A stretch of DNA of 64,000 nucleotides from JBBRHQ01 sp963720735. Lineage in GTDB: Bacteria; Actinomycetota; Thermoleophilia; Solirubrobacterales; 70-9. This document shows positions 24,224-32,835 of this stretch, in pieces. Positions within the stretch are counted from its first letter, which is position 1; each line of letters opens with the position of its first letter. The notes below the pieces were generated by a model. The model did not search any database. It was not told the origin of the DNA and saw only the letters and a program-made list of their open reading frames with translations. The stretch is taken from assembly GCA_963720735.1 (NCBI GenBank), contig CAVRGL010000005.1, positions 186,001 to 250,000 on the forward strand. Direction: 5' to 3'. A program made the position numbers and the translations under genes.

Positions 24224-25194
24224 TGCGCGGTCTCCTTTTCTCTGCTGGCCCCGGTCACGCCGGTCAGCCATGCGAACATCCGAGCGAGCTCGGCGGCCGC
24301 ATCGGGCAGCTTGTGGGGGATGTAGGCGAACGAGTGGTTGAGTCCCGGCACGACCGAGACGCGCGCCGGGGCACCGGCATCGGCGAGGCGCTTGCCCATG
24401 TCAAGGGTCTGCGGCAGCAGGGCGTCCTGGTCGCCGATCGTCAGATAGGTGGGCGGAAAGCTGCCGAGGTTCGGCGCCAGAGCCGGGCTGACCCGGGGGT
24501 CCCAGTGTTTGGTCAGCCAGTGCGGCCCGAGGTAGGCGAGGTTGTACATCGTCTCGGCGAACCCGCCGGCATGGCTGCCGGGCTCCTGCATCAGCAGCGG
24601 GAAGTTGAATATCCCGTAGAGGAACAGCGCTGCCGAGAACCCGACACCGGCATCGCCCGGTTCGTCCGAGCTCAGGGCGGCGATCGCGCCGGCGGCGAGG
24701 TTGGCGCCGGCCGAGGCGCCGCCGATCGCGATCGGTCCCGGGCGCCCCTTTATCTCGGAGGCGTTCTCGACCATCCAGCGACTGGCGAAGATCGCCTGCT
24801 GAAGCGAGGCGGGAAACGGATGCTCGGGCGCCAGCGCGTAGTCGAGATTGACCACCACGTGCCCCAGCTCCGCGATGCTCATCCCGAGCTTGCGCACGTA
24901 CTCGGCCTTGCCGAGGCACCATCCCCCGCCGTGCATGTAGAGCATCATCGGGAAGGGCCCGCCGCCGGCCGGCGTGTAGATCTCGGCCGGCACCTCGAGC
25001 CCGTCGATCTCGCCCAGGACCACGGCCTCCTCCACCGCGACGCTCACCGGCAGGTCCACGTTGTGGCGGGTCAGGTCACGGCTCGGAGCCGCCCGGAAGG
25101 CGATCACCTCCTCCAGCGTGGTCAGCGGCGGGGCCTCGACCTCCTCCTCGGCTACCAGCGAGAGCCAGCTCGAGTTGTCTTCCGCCGGACTCAT
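24220..25194 (-). CDS. HSL-type alpha/beta hydrolase
   Basis: 324 residues. Hormone-sensitive-lipase family: oxyanion motif YMHGGGWCLG, nucleophile Ser in GGASAGANLA, Asp in IGDQDALLPQ and His in GLNHSF. Hydrolyses an ester, lactone, formamide or enamide. By position it could play the part of RutD or NicD, but those belong to other hydrolase branches. ATGA overlap with ALDH upstream and GTGA overlap with the monooxygenase downstream. Confidence 0.88.
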   Translation of the reverse strand: MSPAEDNSSWLSLVAEEEVEAPPLTTLEEVIAFRAAPSRDLTRHNVDLPVSVAVEEAVVLGEIDGLEVPAEIYTPAGGGPFPMMLYMHGGGWCLGKAEYVRKLGMSIAELGHVVVNLDYALAPEHPFPASLQQAIFASRWMVENASEIKGRPGPIAIGGASAGANLAAGAIAALSSDEPGDAGVGFSAALFLYGIFNFPLLMQEPGSHAGGFAETMYNLAYLGPHWLTKHWDPRVSPALAPNLGSFPPTYLTIGDQDALLPQTLDMGKRLADAGAPARVSVVPGLNHSFAYIPHKLPDAAAELARMFAWLTGVTGASREKETAQ

Positions 25195-26720
25195 CAGCGC
25201 CCGACGAACGGGTCCCCGATCGGCTCGGTCGAGAGGTTGACCCAGACGCTCTTCACCCGGGTGTACTCGTGGATCACCTCGGTGCCGTTCTCCTTGCCGA
25301 TGCCGCTGTCCTTGAATCCGCCGAAGGGCGAGAGCGGTGAGAGCGAGCGATAGGTGTTGATCCAGACGGTGCCGGCGTCGAGCCTACGGGCGACCGTGTG
25401 AGCCCGGGCCAGGTCCCGGGTCCAGACCCCCGAGGCGAGCCCGTAGGGGGAGTCATTGGCGATCCGAATCGCCTCTTCGTCGTCCTCGAAGCGCCCGATG
25501 CCCAGCACGGGCCCGAAGATCTCCTCCCGGGCGAGCGTCATCTCGTTGCTCACGTCGGAGAACACCGTCGGCTCGAAGAACCAGCCGGCGGGCTTGTCGC
25601 TCGGCCGCTCCCCGCCGGCGCGGAGAGTGGCGTTCTCCTCCAGTCCGAGCTTCACGTAGTGCTCGACCCTGTCGCGCTGAGCCTCGATCGCCAGCGGTCC
25701 GAGGTCGGTGTCGTCCTCGAGCGGGTCGCCTACGCGCACAGACTTGGTGCGGTCGACGACGCGCTCGCACACCTCGTCATAGAGCTCGGCGTGGACGAAG
25801 GCGCGCGAGCCGGCGACGCAGGTCTGGCCGCCGGCGGCGAAGATCCCGGCGAGCAATCCCATCGACACGTTCGCGGGGTCGGCGTCCTCGAAGATCAGCT
25901 GCGGGCTCTTGCCGCCCAGCTCGAGCGTGGTCCGGGCGAAATGGGACGCGGCTGAGACCGCGACCTTGCGGCCGGCCTCGGTGCCCCCGGTGAAGGCGAC
26001 CTTGTCCACGCCCGGGTGCTCGGTCAGGGCGGCGCCGGCGCGCCCGTCACCGGTCACCAGGTTGACGACGCCAGCCGGGAACCCGGCCTCCTCGAACAGC
26101 GGCATCAGTTCGAGTAGCGAGGCCGAGGCGTGCTCGCTGGGCTTCAGCACCACGGTGTTGCCGCAGGCCAGGGCCGGCGCCAGCTTCATCGCCGCCAGCT
26201 GCAGCGGCGAGTTCCAGGGGACGATCGCTGCGACGACGCCGATCGGCTCGCGCAGCGTGTAGTTGAGCAGGTCGGGTTTACCGCCCGGGATGACGTCACC
26301 CTGGATCTTGTCGGCGATCCCGGCGTAGTACTCGAAGAAGGCGGGAGCCCGCTTCGCCTGGCCCGTGGTCTCGCGCAGCAGCTTTCCGACGTCGAGCGTC
26401 TCGAGGCGAGCCAGCTCCTCGACTCGATCGGAGACCAGGTCGGCGAACCGGCGCAGGAGCTGGCCGCGGGCCGTCTGGGTCATGTCCTGCCATTCAGGCG
26501 ACTGAAGCGCCTTCCGGGCCGAGCTGACGGCGGTATCGACGTCGTCGGGACCGGCGTTGGGGGCCGTGTACCAGACCCGCTCGGTGGTCGGGTCGATGCC
26601 CTCGATCAGCTCGCCGCCGTCGGGATCGGTCCACTGGTGATCGATCCAGAGGCCGTATCGCTTCGGCCTGCCGTTTGCGGCGTGCGCCTCTCGCAGCTGG
26701 GCAGCCGTCTCAGGGGTCAT
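25194..26720 (-). CDS. NAD(P)-dependent aldehyde dehydrogenase
   Basis: 508 residues from ATG 26720. Complete ALDH: PWNSPLQLAAMKLAPAL, Glu in LELGGKSPQ, catalytic Cys in GGQTCVAGSR, and FGGFKDSGIGKENG near the end. First gene of the seven-gene minus-strand operon, 33 bases downstream of a TATATC-containing element. It probably oxidises a semialdehyde or aromatic aldehyde formed in the pathway. Confidence 0.92.
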   Translation of the reverse strand: MTPETAAQLREAHAANGRPKRYGLWIDHQWTDPDGGELIEGIDPTTERVWYTAPNAGPDDVDTAVSSARKALQSPEWQDMTQTARGQLLRRFADLVSDRVEELARLETLDVGKLLRETTGQAKRAPAFFEYYAGIADKIQGDVIPGGKPDLLNYTLREPIGVVAAIVPWNSPLQLAAMKLAPALACGNTVVLKPSEHASASLLELMPLFEEAGFPAGVVNLVTGDGRAGAALTEHPGVDKVAFTGGTEAGRKVAVSAASHFARTTLELGGKSPQLIFEDADPANVSMGLLAGIFAAGGQTCVAGSRAFVHAELYDEVCERVVDRTKSVRVGDPLEDDTDLGPLAIEAQRDRVEHYVKLGLEENATLRAGGERPSDKPAGWFFEPTVFSDVSNEMTLAREEIFGPVLGIGRFEDDEEAIRIANDSPYGLASGVWTRDLARAHTVARRLDAGTVWINTYRSLSPLSPFGGFKDSGIGKENGTEVIHEYTRVKSVWVNLSTEPIGDPFVGR

Positions 26721-26753
26721 TCGTCCCGTCGTCTCCCGGCTTGTAAAACACCA

Positions 26754-26776
26754 ATACTTGCGCCGGTAGTATATCT
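26754..26776. promoter_or_regulatory. Candidate operator/promoter between ALDH and RibBA-like genes
   Basis: ATACT at 26754-26758 and AGTAT at 26768-26772 are inverted, and the right arm runs into GTATATCT (26769-26776), a copy of the recurring motif. It lies between divergent starts at 26720 and 26788, 33 and 12 bases away. Confidence 0.5.
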
Positions 26777-26787
26777 GAAGAACGATC

Positions 26788-27963
26788 TTGCCGAAACAAG
26801 CGCCCAACGACGGCAGCGGAAGCAATGGCACCGCGACCGAGCGAGCGCTCGCGGAGCTGGTAGCCGGCCGCATGGTGCTGATCGTCGACTCCGAGGATCC
26901 GCTCAGCGACGGAGCGGTAGCGATGGCGGCGCAGTTCGCCACGCCCGAGGCGCTCGACTTCATGAACCGCCGGGCGGGCGGCTGGGTCTGCCTCGCGCTG
27001 ACGGCCGAGAGATGCGATCAGCTCGGGCTCGAGCCGGTGCCCGCCAGCGATCAGGCCGGGGGCACGCCGTTCATGACCACCTTCCAGGCCAGGGTCCGGG
27101 CCGGGGGCAGCGGGGCGCCGGACCCGGCCGTCTCGATCCAGGTCGCAATCGATCCGAGCCGCGGGGCGGCCGAGATCACCACACCCGGCCACGTGCAGCC
27201 GTTGCGCGCGGAGGCCGGCGGCGTCCTCAAGCTGGCCGGCCACACCGAGGCCGCCGTCGACCTCGTGCGCCTCGCCGACCTCTCCCCCGCCGCGGTGATC
27301 TGCGAGGTCCAGGACTCTGCCGGCGCGATCGCCGGCCCCGAGGCTCTGGCGGCCTTCTGCCGCGAGCACCGGCTGTCGGTGGTCGAGATCGGCGACGTCA
27401 TCGCCTACCGGCACCGCAACGACCGGCTGGTCGAGAGGCTGGTCGACGTCGCCCTGCCGACCCGGCACGGCGACTTCCTGGCCATCGCCTACCGCTCGCT
27501 GCCCGAGGAGGATCTCCACCTCGCCTACGTGAAGGGTGAGGTCGCCGGCGCCGAGGACGTCCTGGTCCGCGTCCACACGGGCTGCCTCACGGGTGACGCC
27601 TTCCATTCGAGCCTCTGTGGGTGCGGCGAGAAGCTCGAGGCCTCGCTGGAGATGATCGAGCAGGAGGGCCGGGGTGTCCTTGTTTACCTCGACCCGGCGC
27701 CGAGCGGCAGGGGCGTGCTCGCCGAGCTGGCCGGGGAGGCCTCCCACCACGACCCGCCCGACGGGCCCGGGGATGGAGGAGGCGGCAGCGCGACCCTGCG
27801 CCGCCACGGCATAGGAGCGCAGATCCTCAAGGACCTCGGACTGAGCTCGATCAGGGTCCTGACCGGAAGCCCGAGGCGGATCGTCGGTCTTGAGGGCTTC
27901 GGCCTCGAGGTCACCGCCCAGATCCCGCTCCAGCCTCGATCGGCTCAGCCTCAGGCGAGGTAG
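26788..27963 (+). CDS. RibBA-like protein with both active sites degenerate
   Basis: 391 residues from TTG 26788. N-half has the DHBP synthase fold (TPGHVQPLRA, GHTEAAVDL at 151-159) but the acidic DREnEGDL loop reads DSEDPLSDG (34-42). C-half has the GTP cyclohydrolase II zinc Cys intact (C266, C277, C279 in CLTGD...LCGCG), but the HEGRGIGL-type catalytic loop is APSGRGVL (304-310), TNNP is TGSP, and a Gly-rich insert (322-335) is present. It is therefore unlikely to make riboflavin precursors. A RibA-like protein (URC1) acts in one yeast uracil-catabolism pathway, so a catabolic role is possible. Its 3' end overlaps livF by 13 bases. Confidence 0.85.
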   Translation: MPKQAPNDGSGSNGTATERALAELVAGRMVLIVDSEDPLSDGAVAMAAQFATPEALDFMNRRAGGWVCLALTAERCDQLGLEPVPASDQAGGTPFMTTFQARVRAGGSGAPDPAVSIQVAIDPSRGAAEITTPGHVQPLRAEAGGVLKLAGHTEAAVDLVRLADLSPAAVICEVQDSAGAIAGPEALAAFCREHRLSVVEIGDVIAYRHRNDRLVERLVDVALPTRHGDFLAIAYRSLPEEDLHLAYVKGEVAGAEDVLVRVHTGCLTGDAFHSSLCGCGEKLEASLEMIEQEGRGVLVYLDPAPSGRGVLAELAGEASHHDPPDGPGDGGGGSATLRRHGIGAQILKDLGLSSIRVLTGSPRRIVGLEGFGLEVTAQIPLQPRSAQPQAR

Positions 27964-28658
27964 GCGCTCAGGACCTCGGCGTTGCCGAGGACCTCGCCGG
28001 CTGACTCCTCCAGAACCACCTCTCCCAGGCGCAGGACGTAGGCGCGGTCCGCTACGCCGGCCGCCACCGCGGCGTTCTGCTCGACCAGGAGGATCGACAC
28101 CCCGAGCTCGGATCGGAGCCGGCGCAGCAGATCGGTGCACTCGTCGACGAGCTTGGGAGAGAGGCCGAGGGAGGGCTCGTCGATCATCAGCACCCTCGGC
28201 GAGGACATCAGCCCCCGAGCGATCGCCAGCATCTGCTGCTGGCCTCCGGACAGCTCGCCGGCGTTCTGATGCAGCTTCTCCTTCAGCATCGGGAAGACCT
28301 CCAGCAGCAGCTCATGGCGCTCCTCCCACTCACCCGAATCCATCGCTCCTAGGCGGAGGTTCTCCTCGACGCTCTGACTGATGAAGATCTGCCTGCCCTC
28401 GGGGACGTGCGCGAGCCCAGCGCGAGCGATCCTGTGGGCAGGATGCCCGGCGATCTCCTCCCCCCGGAAGCGGACCCTGCCGCGGCGTGCCGGCAACAGG
28501 CCGCAGATCGTCTTCAGAAGGGTCGACTTGCCGGCGCCGTTGGCGCCGAGGATCGCCACCGCCTCGCCCTCCCCCACCGCAACCGAGACACCGCGCAGGA
28601 CGTCGACATTGTCGCCGTAGCCCGCGGTCAGGTCCTCTGTCTCGAGCGCCTTCGTCAC
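27951..28658 (-). CDS. Branched-chain/aromatic amide ABC transporter ATPase, LivF type
   Basis: 235 residues from GTG 28658. Walker A GANGAGKST, signature LSGGQQQM, Walker B RVLMIDEPSLGLSP. LivF group by VPEGRQIF and the compact length. Partner of the LivM-LivG fusion, overlapping its stop by four bases. HAAT-family transporters with catabolic genes often import the pathway substrate. Confidence 0.93.
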   Translation of the reverse strand: MTKALETEDLTAGYGDNVDVLRGVSVAVGEGEAVAILGANGAGKSTLLKTICGLLPARRGRVRFRGEEIAGHPAHRIARAGLAHVPEGRQIFISQSVEENLRLGAMDSGEWEERHELLLEVFPMLKEKLHQNAGELSGGQQQMLAIARGLMSSPRVLMIDEPSLGLSPKLVDECTDLLRRLRSELGVSILLVEQNAAVAAGVADRAYVLRLGEVVLEESAGEVLGNAEVLSAYLA

Positions 28659-30553
28659 TGCTGCGGCTCCGCGGGAATCGCGCCTGGTGACTCCTCGGCC
28701 TGGCGCTTTGCGAACGACTCCCCGAGGTAGGCGGAGATCACGGCCGGGTCGCGGGCGATCTCGTCGGGCTTGCCCTCGACCAGGCTCTGGCCGCCATCGA
28801 GGACGGTGATCGAATCGCAGATCGGGAGCAGGAAGGACATGTCGTGATCGACGACCACCACGCTCACGCCCTGATCACGGGCCCCGAGGATGACATTGCG
28901 AAGGGCAGCGCTCTCCGGTGGAGCCAATCCGGCGGCGGGCTCGTCGAGCAACAGCAGCTTGGGACGGCAGGCAACCGCCGCCGCGACCCCGAGGAGCCGC
29001 AGCTGACCGTACGGGAGCGCCGGCACCGGCAGGCCGGCGACCTCGCTGAGGCCGCAGGCGCGGAGGATGGCTGCGGCCGGATCGGGCTCGTCGGCACCGC
29101 CGCGTGAGCGGGCGAGGTCGGCCACCAGGTCACAGGTTTCCCCAACCGTGAAGCTGGCGAATACCTGCGGGGACTGGAACGTCCGCACCAGGCCAAGCCG
29201 GGCGATCGCATCGGCCCGCAGGCCCTTCAGAGCGCGACCGCGGTAGGTGACCGACCCTCCGGTGATCGACATGAACCCTGAGACGCAGTTCAGCAGCGTC
29301 GTCTTCCCCGACCCGTTTGGACCGATCAGGCCGCGGATCTCCCCGTCGCACACCGTGAAATCGACCCCGTCCAGAGCCCGGTTGGCGCCGAACCATCTCT
29401 TCAGCTCCCGGGTCTCGAGGATCACCTCGCCCGTCGGGCGATGGTCGCCGTTCGCGACGGGGCCCTTCGCTGCAACCGCGCCGAGATCCTCATCGGATGC
29501 CGCGACGGGCGGCGGCCCTCTCTCTGCTTCCGCCTCGCCGACCCCGGGCGGCGCGGGGGTCGGCGGCGCGCCGCCCTTCGCGGCCCAGGCCCAGAGGGTG
29601 CCGAGGATCCCCTTGGGGAGGATCAGCATCGCCGCCACCAGGATCACGCCGTAGATCAAGAGGCTGAGGTTCGGGTCCGCCGACCCGATCCACAGCGGCA
29701 GGAACTGCGCGATCCAGGCGCCGAGCGCCGGTCCGGCGATCACGAGGAAACCGCCGAGCATGATCGCCAGGTAGATCGGGATGAACTGGAAGGCGGCGAA
29801 GAGCCCCGGGGTGATCGCCTGCTGGTTGACGAGGAGAAGCGCCCCGGCGAGGCCGACGACCACCGCGGTGATCTCGAACAGGATCAGCTGGTGAAGGACG
29901 ACGTTGATCCCAAGAGAGCGGGCCAGGCTCGCGTCGTCGCGAGCCGCGCGAAGGCGCGCGCCGAAGGCCGAGCGGGTGACCAGTCGGTAGAGGCCGAGGG
30001 TGAGGAAGAGGAAGAAGAGGAAGAGGTAGTACTGGCCCTCGAGTCCGCTGAAGCTGAGCGGCCCGATGTCGGGAGGGGTCTGGATCACCGCCAACCCGGC
30101 GTCTCCGCCGGTCAGCGTCCAGTTGGTCAGGACCAGGACGATGAACTCGGTGAAGGCGATCGTCACGACGAGGAAGGCGACGCCATTGGTGCGCAGGGAG
30201 ATCAGCCCCACGGGGAGGCCGACCAGCGCCGGGGCGGCCGCGGCGAAAAGGAGGCTGGGCCAGAAGCCGATTCCCAGGTGGGTGATCGCGATTGCCGAGG
30301 CATACGCGCCGACCCCCCAGAGTCCGGCATGGGCCAGCGTCGGCAGCCCGGCCAGATTGACGAACATCGCCGTGCCGACGGCCACCATGGCCCAGATCGC
30401 AGCAAGCCCGGCGACCGAGAGCAGGTGATCGTTCGCGTCGCCGATCGTGTGAGGAGGCCAGGTCGGGACCACGAACAGCGCCACCAGCACGAGCACTCCG
30501 CAGACGGCGCCGTAGACCTGGCGACGCGAGGGCTGTTCGAGGCTAGATCTCAA
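28655..30553 (-). CDS. LivM-LivG fusion: permease and ATPase in one chain
   Basis: 632 residues from TTG 30553. Residues ~1-325 are a LivM permease (LAGLPTLAHAGLWGVGAYAS region), then a ~45-residue Ala/Pro/Glu linker, then a LivG ATPase with Walker A GPNGSGKTT, FQSPQVFASFTVGE and Walker B LLLLDEPAAGLAP. The signature is PYGQLR instead of SYGQQR. Fused LivMG chains are known in actinobacteria. Overlaps LivH by 11 bases and LivF by 4. Confidence 0.93.
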   Translation of the reverse strand: MRSSLEQPSRRQVYGAVCGVLVLVALFVVPTWPPHTIGDANDHLLSVAGLAAIWAMVAVGTAMFVNLAGLPTLAHAGLWGVGAYASAIAITHLGIGFWPSLLFAAAAPALVGLPVGLISLRTNGVAFLVVTIAFTEFIVLVLTNWTLTGGDAGLAVIQTPPDIGPLSFSGLEGQYYLFLFFLFLTLGLYRLVTRSAFGARLRAARDDASLARSLGINVVLHQLILFEITAVVVGLAGALLLVNQQAITPGLFAAFQFIPIYLAIMLGGFLVIAGPALGAWIAQFLPLWIGSADPNLSLLIYGVILVAAMLILPKGILGTLWAWAAKGGAPPTPAPPGVGEAEAERGPPPVAASDEDLGAVAAKGPVANGDHRPTGEVILETRELKRWFGANRALDGVDFTVCDGEIRGLIGPNGSGKTTLLNCVSGFMSITGGSVTYRGRALKGLRADAIARLGLVRTFQSPQVFASFTVGETCDLVADLARSRGGADEPDPAAAILRACGLSEVAGLPVPALPYGQLRLLGVAAAVACRPKLLLLDEPAAGLAPPESAALRNVILGARDQGVSVVVVDHDMSFLLPICDSITVLDGGQSLVEGKPDEIARDPAVISAYLGESFAKRQAEESPGAIPAEPQQ

Positions 30554-31406
30554 CGTTCGCCCTGAACAACCCGGTCGGCCGCCAGGCGAGGATCGCGATC
30601 AATAGGACGAAGGCGTAGCCGTCCTGCCACTGCGGACCGATGAGATAGGCCGAGCCGTAGGTCTCCGCCAGGCCGAGGGCAAACCCGACCACGACCGCTC
30701 CCTTGACGTTGCCGATCCCCCCTGCCAGCGCGACGGCAAGGCCCTTGATCAGGAACAGGTTGCCGGAGTAGGGGTTGAACGGGAAGAGGATGCCGAGGAG
30801 GACGCCGGCGAAGGCGGCAAGAGCCGATCCGATCCAGAAGGCGGTCGACGTCGTCCAGACCGGATCAATCCCCATCAGGGACGCAACCTCGTGGTTCTCA
30901 GCGGTGGCCCGCATCCGGCGACCCACCCCGGTGTGGGCCAGCATCCAGATCAGCCCGCCGACAACGGGGATCGACAACGCCAGGATCAGCAGGCGCGCAT
31001 CGGTGAGAACCACGCCCCCGACGTCGACCGTCCCGGTGAACGATGAGCTGATCTGCCTCTGTTGCGGGCCCCAGATCTCGACGATCGTCTGCTGGATCAC
31101 GATCCCGAGGCCGACGGTGAGGATGAAGGTGGCGAGATGGTCGGAGGAGAGGCGCTGGAACATCGTCCGGTAGAGAGAGGTTCCGAGGACCCCGACCCCG
31201 AACGAGGAGAGGATCAGGGCGGCCCACCAGGGCAGGCCGGCACTGACCAGGGCGTAGCCGAGAAACGCCCCGAGGATCAGGAACTGGCCCTGCGCGTAGT
31301 TCATCACCCTCGAAACCCCGAAGACCAGGGTCAGCCCCACGCCGACCAGGATGTAGACGGATGCGATCGAGACCCCGTTGAAGGTCTGTTGCAGAAATTC
31401 CGTCAT
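30543..31406 (-). CDS. ABC transporter permease, LivH type
   Basis: 287 residues, about eight membrane helices. The coupling region ATAENHEVASLMGIDP and start MTEFLQQTFNGVSIASVYILVG are typical of LivH. Forms the channel with the LivM half of the fusion. 58 bases downstream of the binding protein. Confidence 0.93.
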   Translation of the reverse strand: MTEFLQQTFNGVSIASVYILVGVGLTLVFGVSRVMNYAQGQFLILGAFLGYALVSAGLPWWAALILSSFGVGVLGTSLYRTMFQRLSSDHLATFILTVGLGIVIQQTIVEIWGPQQRQISSSFTGTVDVGGVVLTDARLLILALSIPVVGGLIWMLAHTGVGRRMRATAENHEVASLMGIDPVWTTSTAFWIGSALAAFAGVLLGILFPFNPYSGNLFLIKGLAVALAGGIGNVKGAVVVGFALGLAETYGSAYLIGPQWQDGYAFVLLIAILAWRPTGLFRANVEI

Positions 31407-31464
31407 GGCCGCCCGCGGCGGGACCGTCTAGCCCCGCCGTCGAGGGCCGCGAAGCTCGCCGCTC

Positions 31465-32733
31465 CTACTGCCGTCGGCAGTTTCCTCCCTCGCAGGTGTA
31501 GGTCGCCATCGGCTTGGTCGAATCCGGTCCGGGGAACCTGTACACGGTGACCTTGCCCTTGGCCACAACCTGCACCAGGGTCTCGCAACTGACCTCGCGC
31601 TGCTGGGTCATCGTGCACTTGCCGAATCCGCCGCTGTACGACTGGCCGGGCAGGGCCTTGGCGATCGCGGCTGCATCCGTGACCGTGCCGGCCTTCTCCA
31701 TCGCCTGCGCGAGCATTCTCGTGGTGTAGTACATGTCGATCGCCGCCGCCGGATTGCCGGCCGGCTGATCCTTGCCGAAGACCTGCTGCGGCTTGTAGTC
31801 GGGGATCGTCGCAGCCGGAGAGTAGGTCGGCGCAAAGCTCGGCAGGATCACGGTCATCTTGTCGATCCCGGGGACCTTAAGAGCCTGATCCGGCGTCATC
31901 ACGTCGTTCAGCGCATATGGAGCCACTCCGAGCTGCGCTGCCTGCTGCAGGATCGCCGACCCCTGCTCCGCGGTCTGCTCGGCGACAAGCAGGTCCGGGT
32001 GGTCCTGCTTGAACGAGGTCAGCTCGGAGCTGAAGTCGGTCTGGTTGACCGGGTAGGTCTTGACACCGAGCACCTTCAGCCCCTGCTGCTCCGCTGCGAA
32101 CTTGTAGGCCTGAGCGGTGCCCTGGCCCTGCTGGTCGTTGGGAGAGAGGATCGCGACGGTCTTGATCTGCGGATACAGCGCCTTCAGCTGCGCCATGTTC
32201 GTGGTGTAGAGGTTCTGCAGGAAGACAGTCGGCGAAAAGAGGAGCGGGTTGCCCTTCGGATTCTTGATCAGCTCGGCCTGCAGATCGAATGCGGGAGTCA
32301 GGGTGATCACGTTGGACTGCTTCCATACCTGGTAAGAGGGAATGGCGCCCAGGTCCGGGCCAAGGGCCGCGACCGCGCCGGCATCGACCACCGCGCGCGC
32401 CGCGTTGACGATCTGACTCGGATCGCTTCGGTTGTCCTCGGTCACGGTCTTCACCTGGTAGGTCTTACCGCCCGCCTTTACTCCGCCGTCGGCGTTGACG
32501 GCGTCCCCGCCGAGGCGGAGTCCTTGCTCGGCCGGGAGGCCGTAGACCTGCAGGCTTCCGGAGAGCTCCGTGTTGGCGCCGAGCACGACGGTATCGCCGC
32601 CGCTGGTGCCGCCGTTGTCGCTCCCACCCCCACAGGCGGCTATGCCGAGCGCGGCCGCAAGGCAGGCCACGGCAGTCGCAACCTTGAAGCGAGCCCCTCT
32701 GCGGAGCCCAGTGTGGGAGCTAACCGAGATCAT
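31465..32733 (-). CDS. Liv-type substrate-binding lipoprotein
   Basis: 422 residues. Arg-rich n-region, hydrophobic core and lipobox GIAAC, Gly/Ser tether, then periplasmic-binding fold type I (GANTELSGSLQVYGLPAEQGLRL). Binds the transport substrate outside the membrane. TATATC/GATATA palindrome lies 59 bases upstream of the start, so transport is probably induced with the pathway. C-terminal Cys pairs (KCTMTQQREVSC, TCEGGNC) suggest disulfides. Confidence 0.93.
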   Translation of the reverse strand: MISVSSHTGLRRGARFKVATAVACLAAALGIAACGGGSDNGGTSGGDTVVLGANTELSGSLQVYGLPAEQGLRLGGDAVNADGGVKAGGKTYQVKTVTEDNRSDPSQIVNAARAVVDAGAVAALGPDLGAIPSYQVWKQSNVITLTPAFDLQAELIKNPKGNPLLFSPTVFLQNLYTTNMAQLKALYPQIKTVAILSPNDQQGQGTAQAYKFAAEQQGLKVLGVKTYPVNQTDFSSELTSFKQDHPDLLVAEQTAEQGSAILQQAAQLGVAPYALNDVMTPDQALKVPGIDKMTVILPSFAPTYSPAATIPDYKPQQVFGKDQPAGNPAAAIDMYYTTRMLAQAMEKAGTVTDAAAIAKALPGQSYSGGFGKCTMTQQREVSCETLVQVVAKGKVTVYRFPGPDSTKPMATYTCEGGNCRRQ

Positions 32734-32791
32734 TCCGTCTCTCCTCCTAAGACAGCTGTCCAGGGCCTTGAATATGTCGGGCGGCGATTTA

Positions 32792-32809
32792 GATATACCA
32801 CGCTATATC
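32792..32809. promoter_or_regulatory. Perfect inverted repeat GATATA-N6-TATATC before livK
   Basis: GATATA at 32792-32797 and TATATC at 32804-32809 with centre CCACGC. The same halves occur before the hydrolase/reductase pair, ALDH and methyltransferase. Probable operator; a -10 element reading could overlap. Confidence 0.6.
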
Positions 32810-32835
32810 ACGGGAAAAGGCGCGTCAACCGGCAC

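Noticed and set aside
20498..26720. Calling the operon a Rut pathway
   Set aside because: Isochorismatase member looks like maleamate amidase, RutD/RutE/RutG equivalents are not convincing, and an extra racemase-fold protein and ALDH are present.
26788..27963. Calling this gene ribBA
   Set aside because: Both active-site loops are replaced; name would imply riboflavin synthesis.
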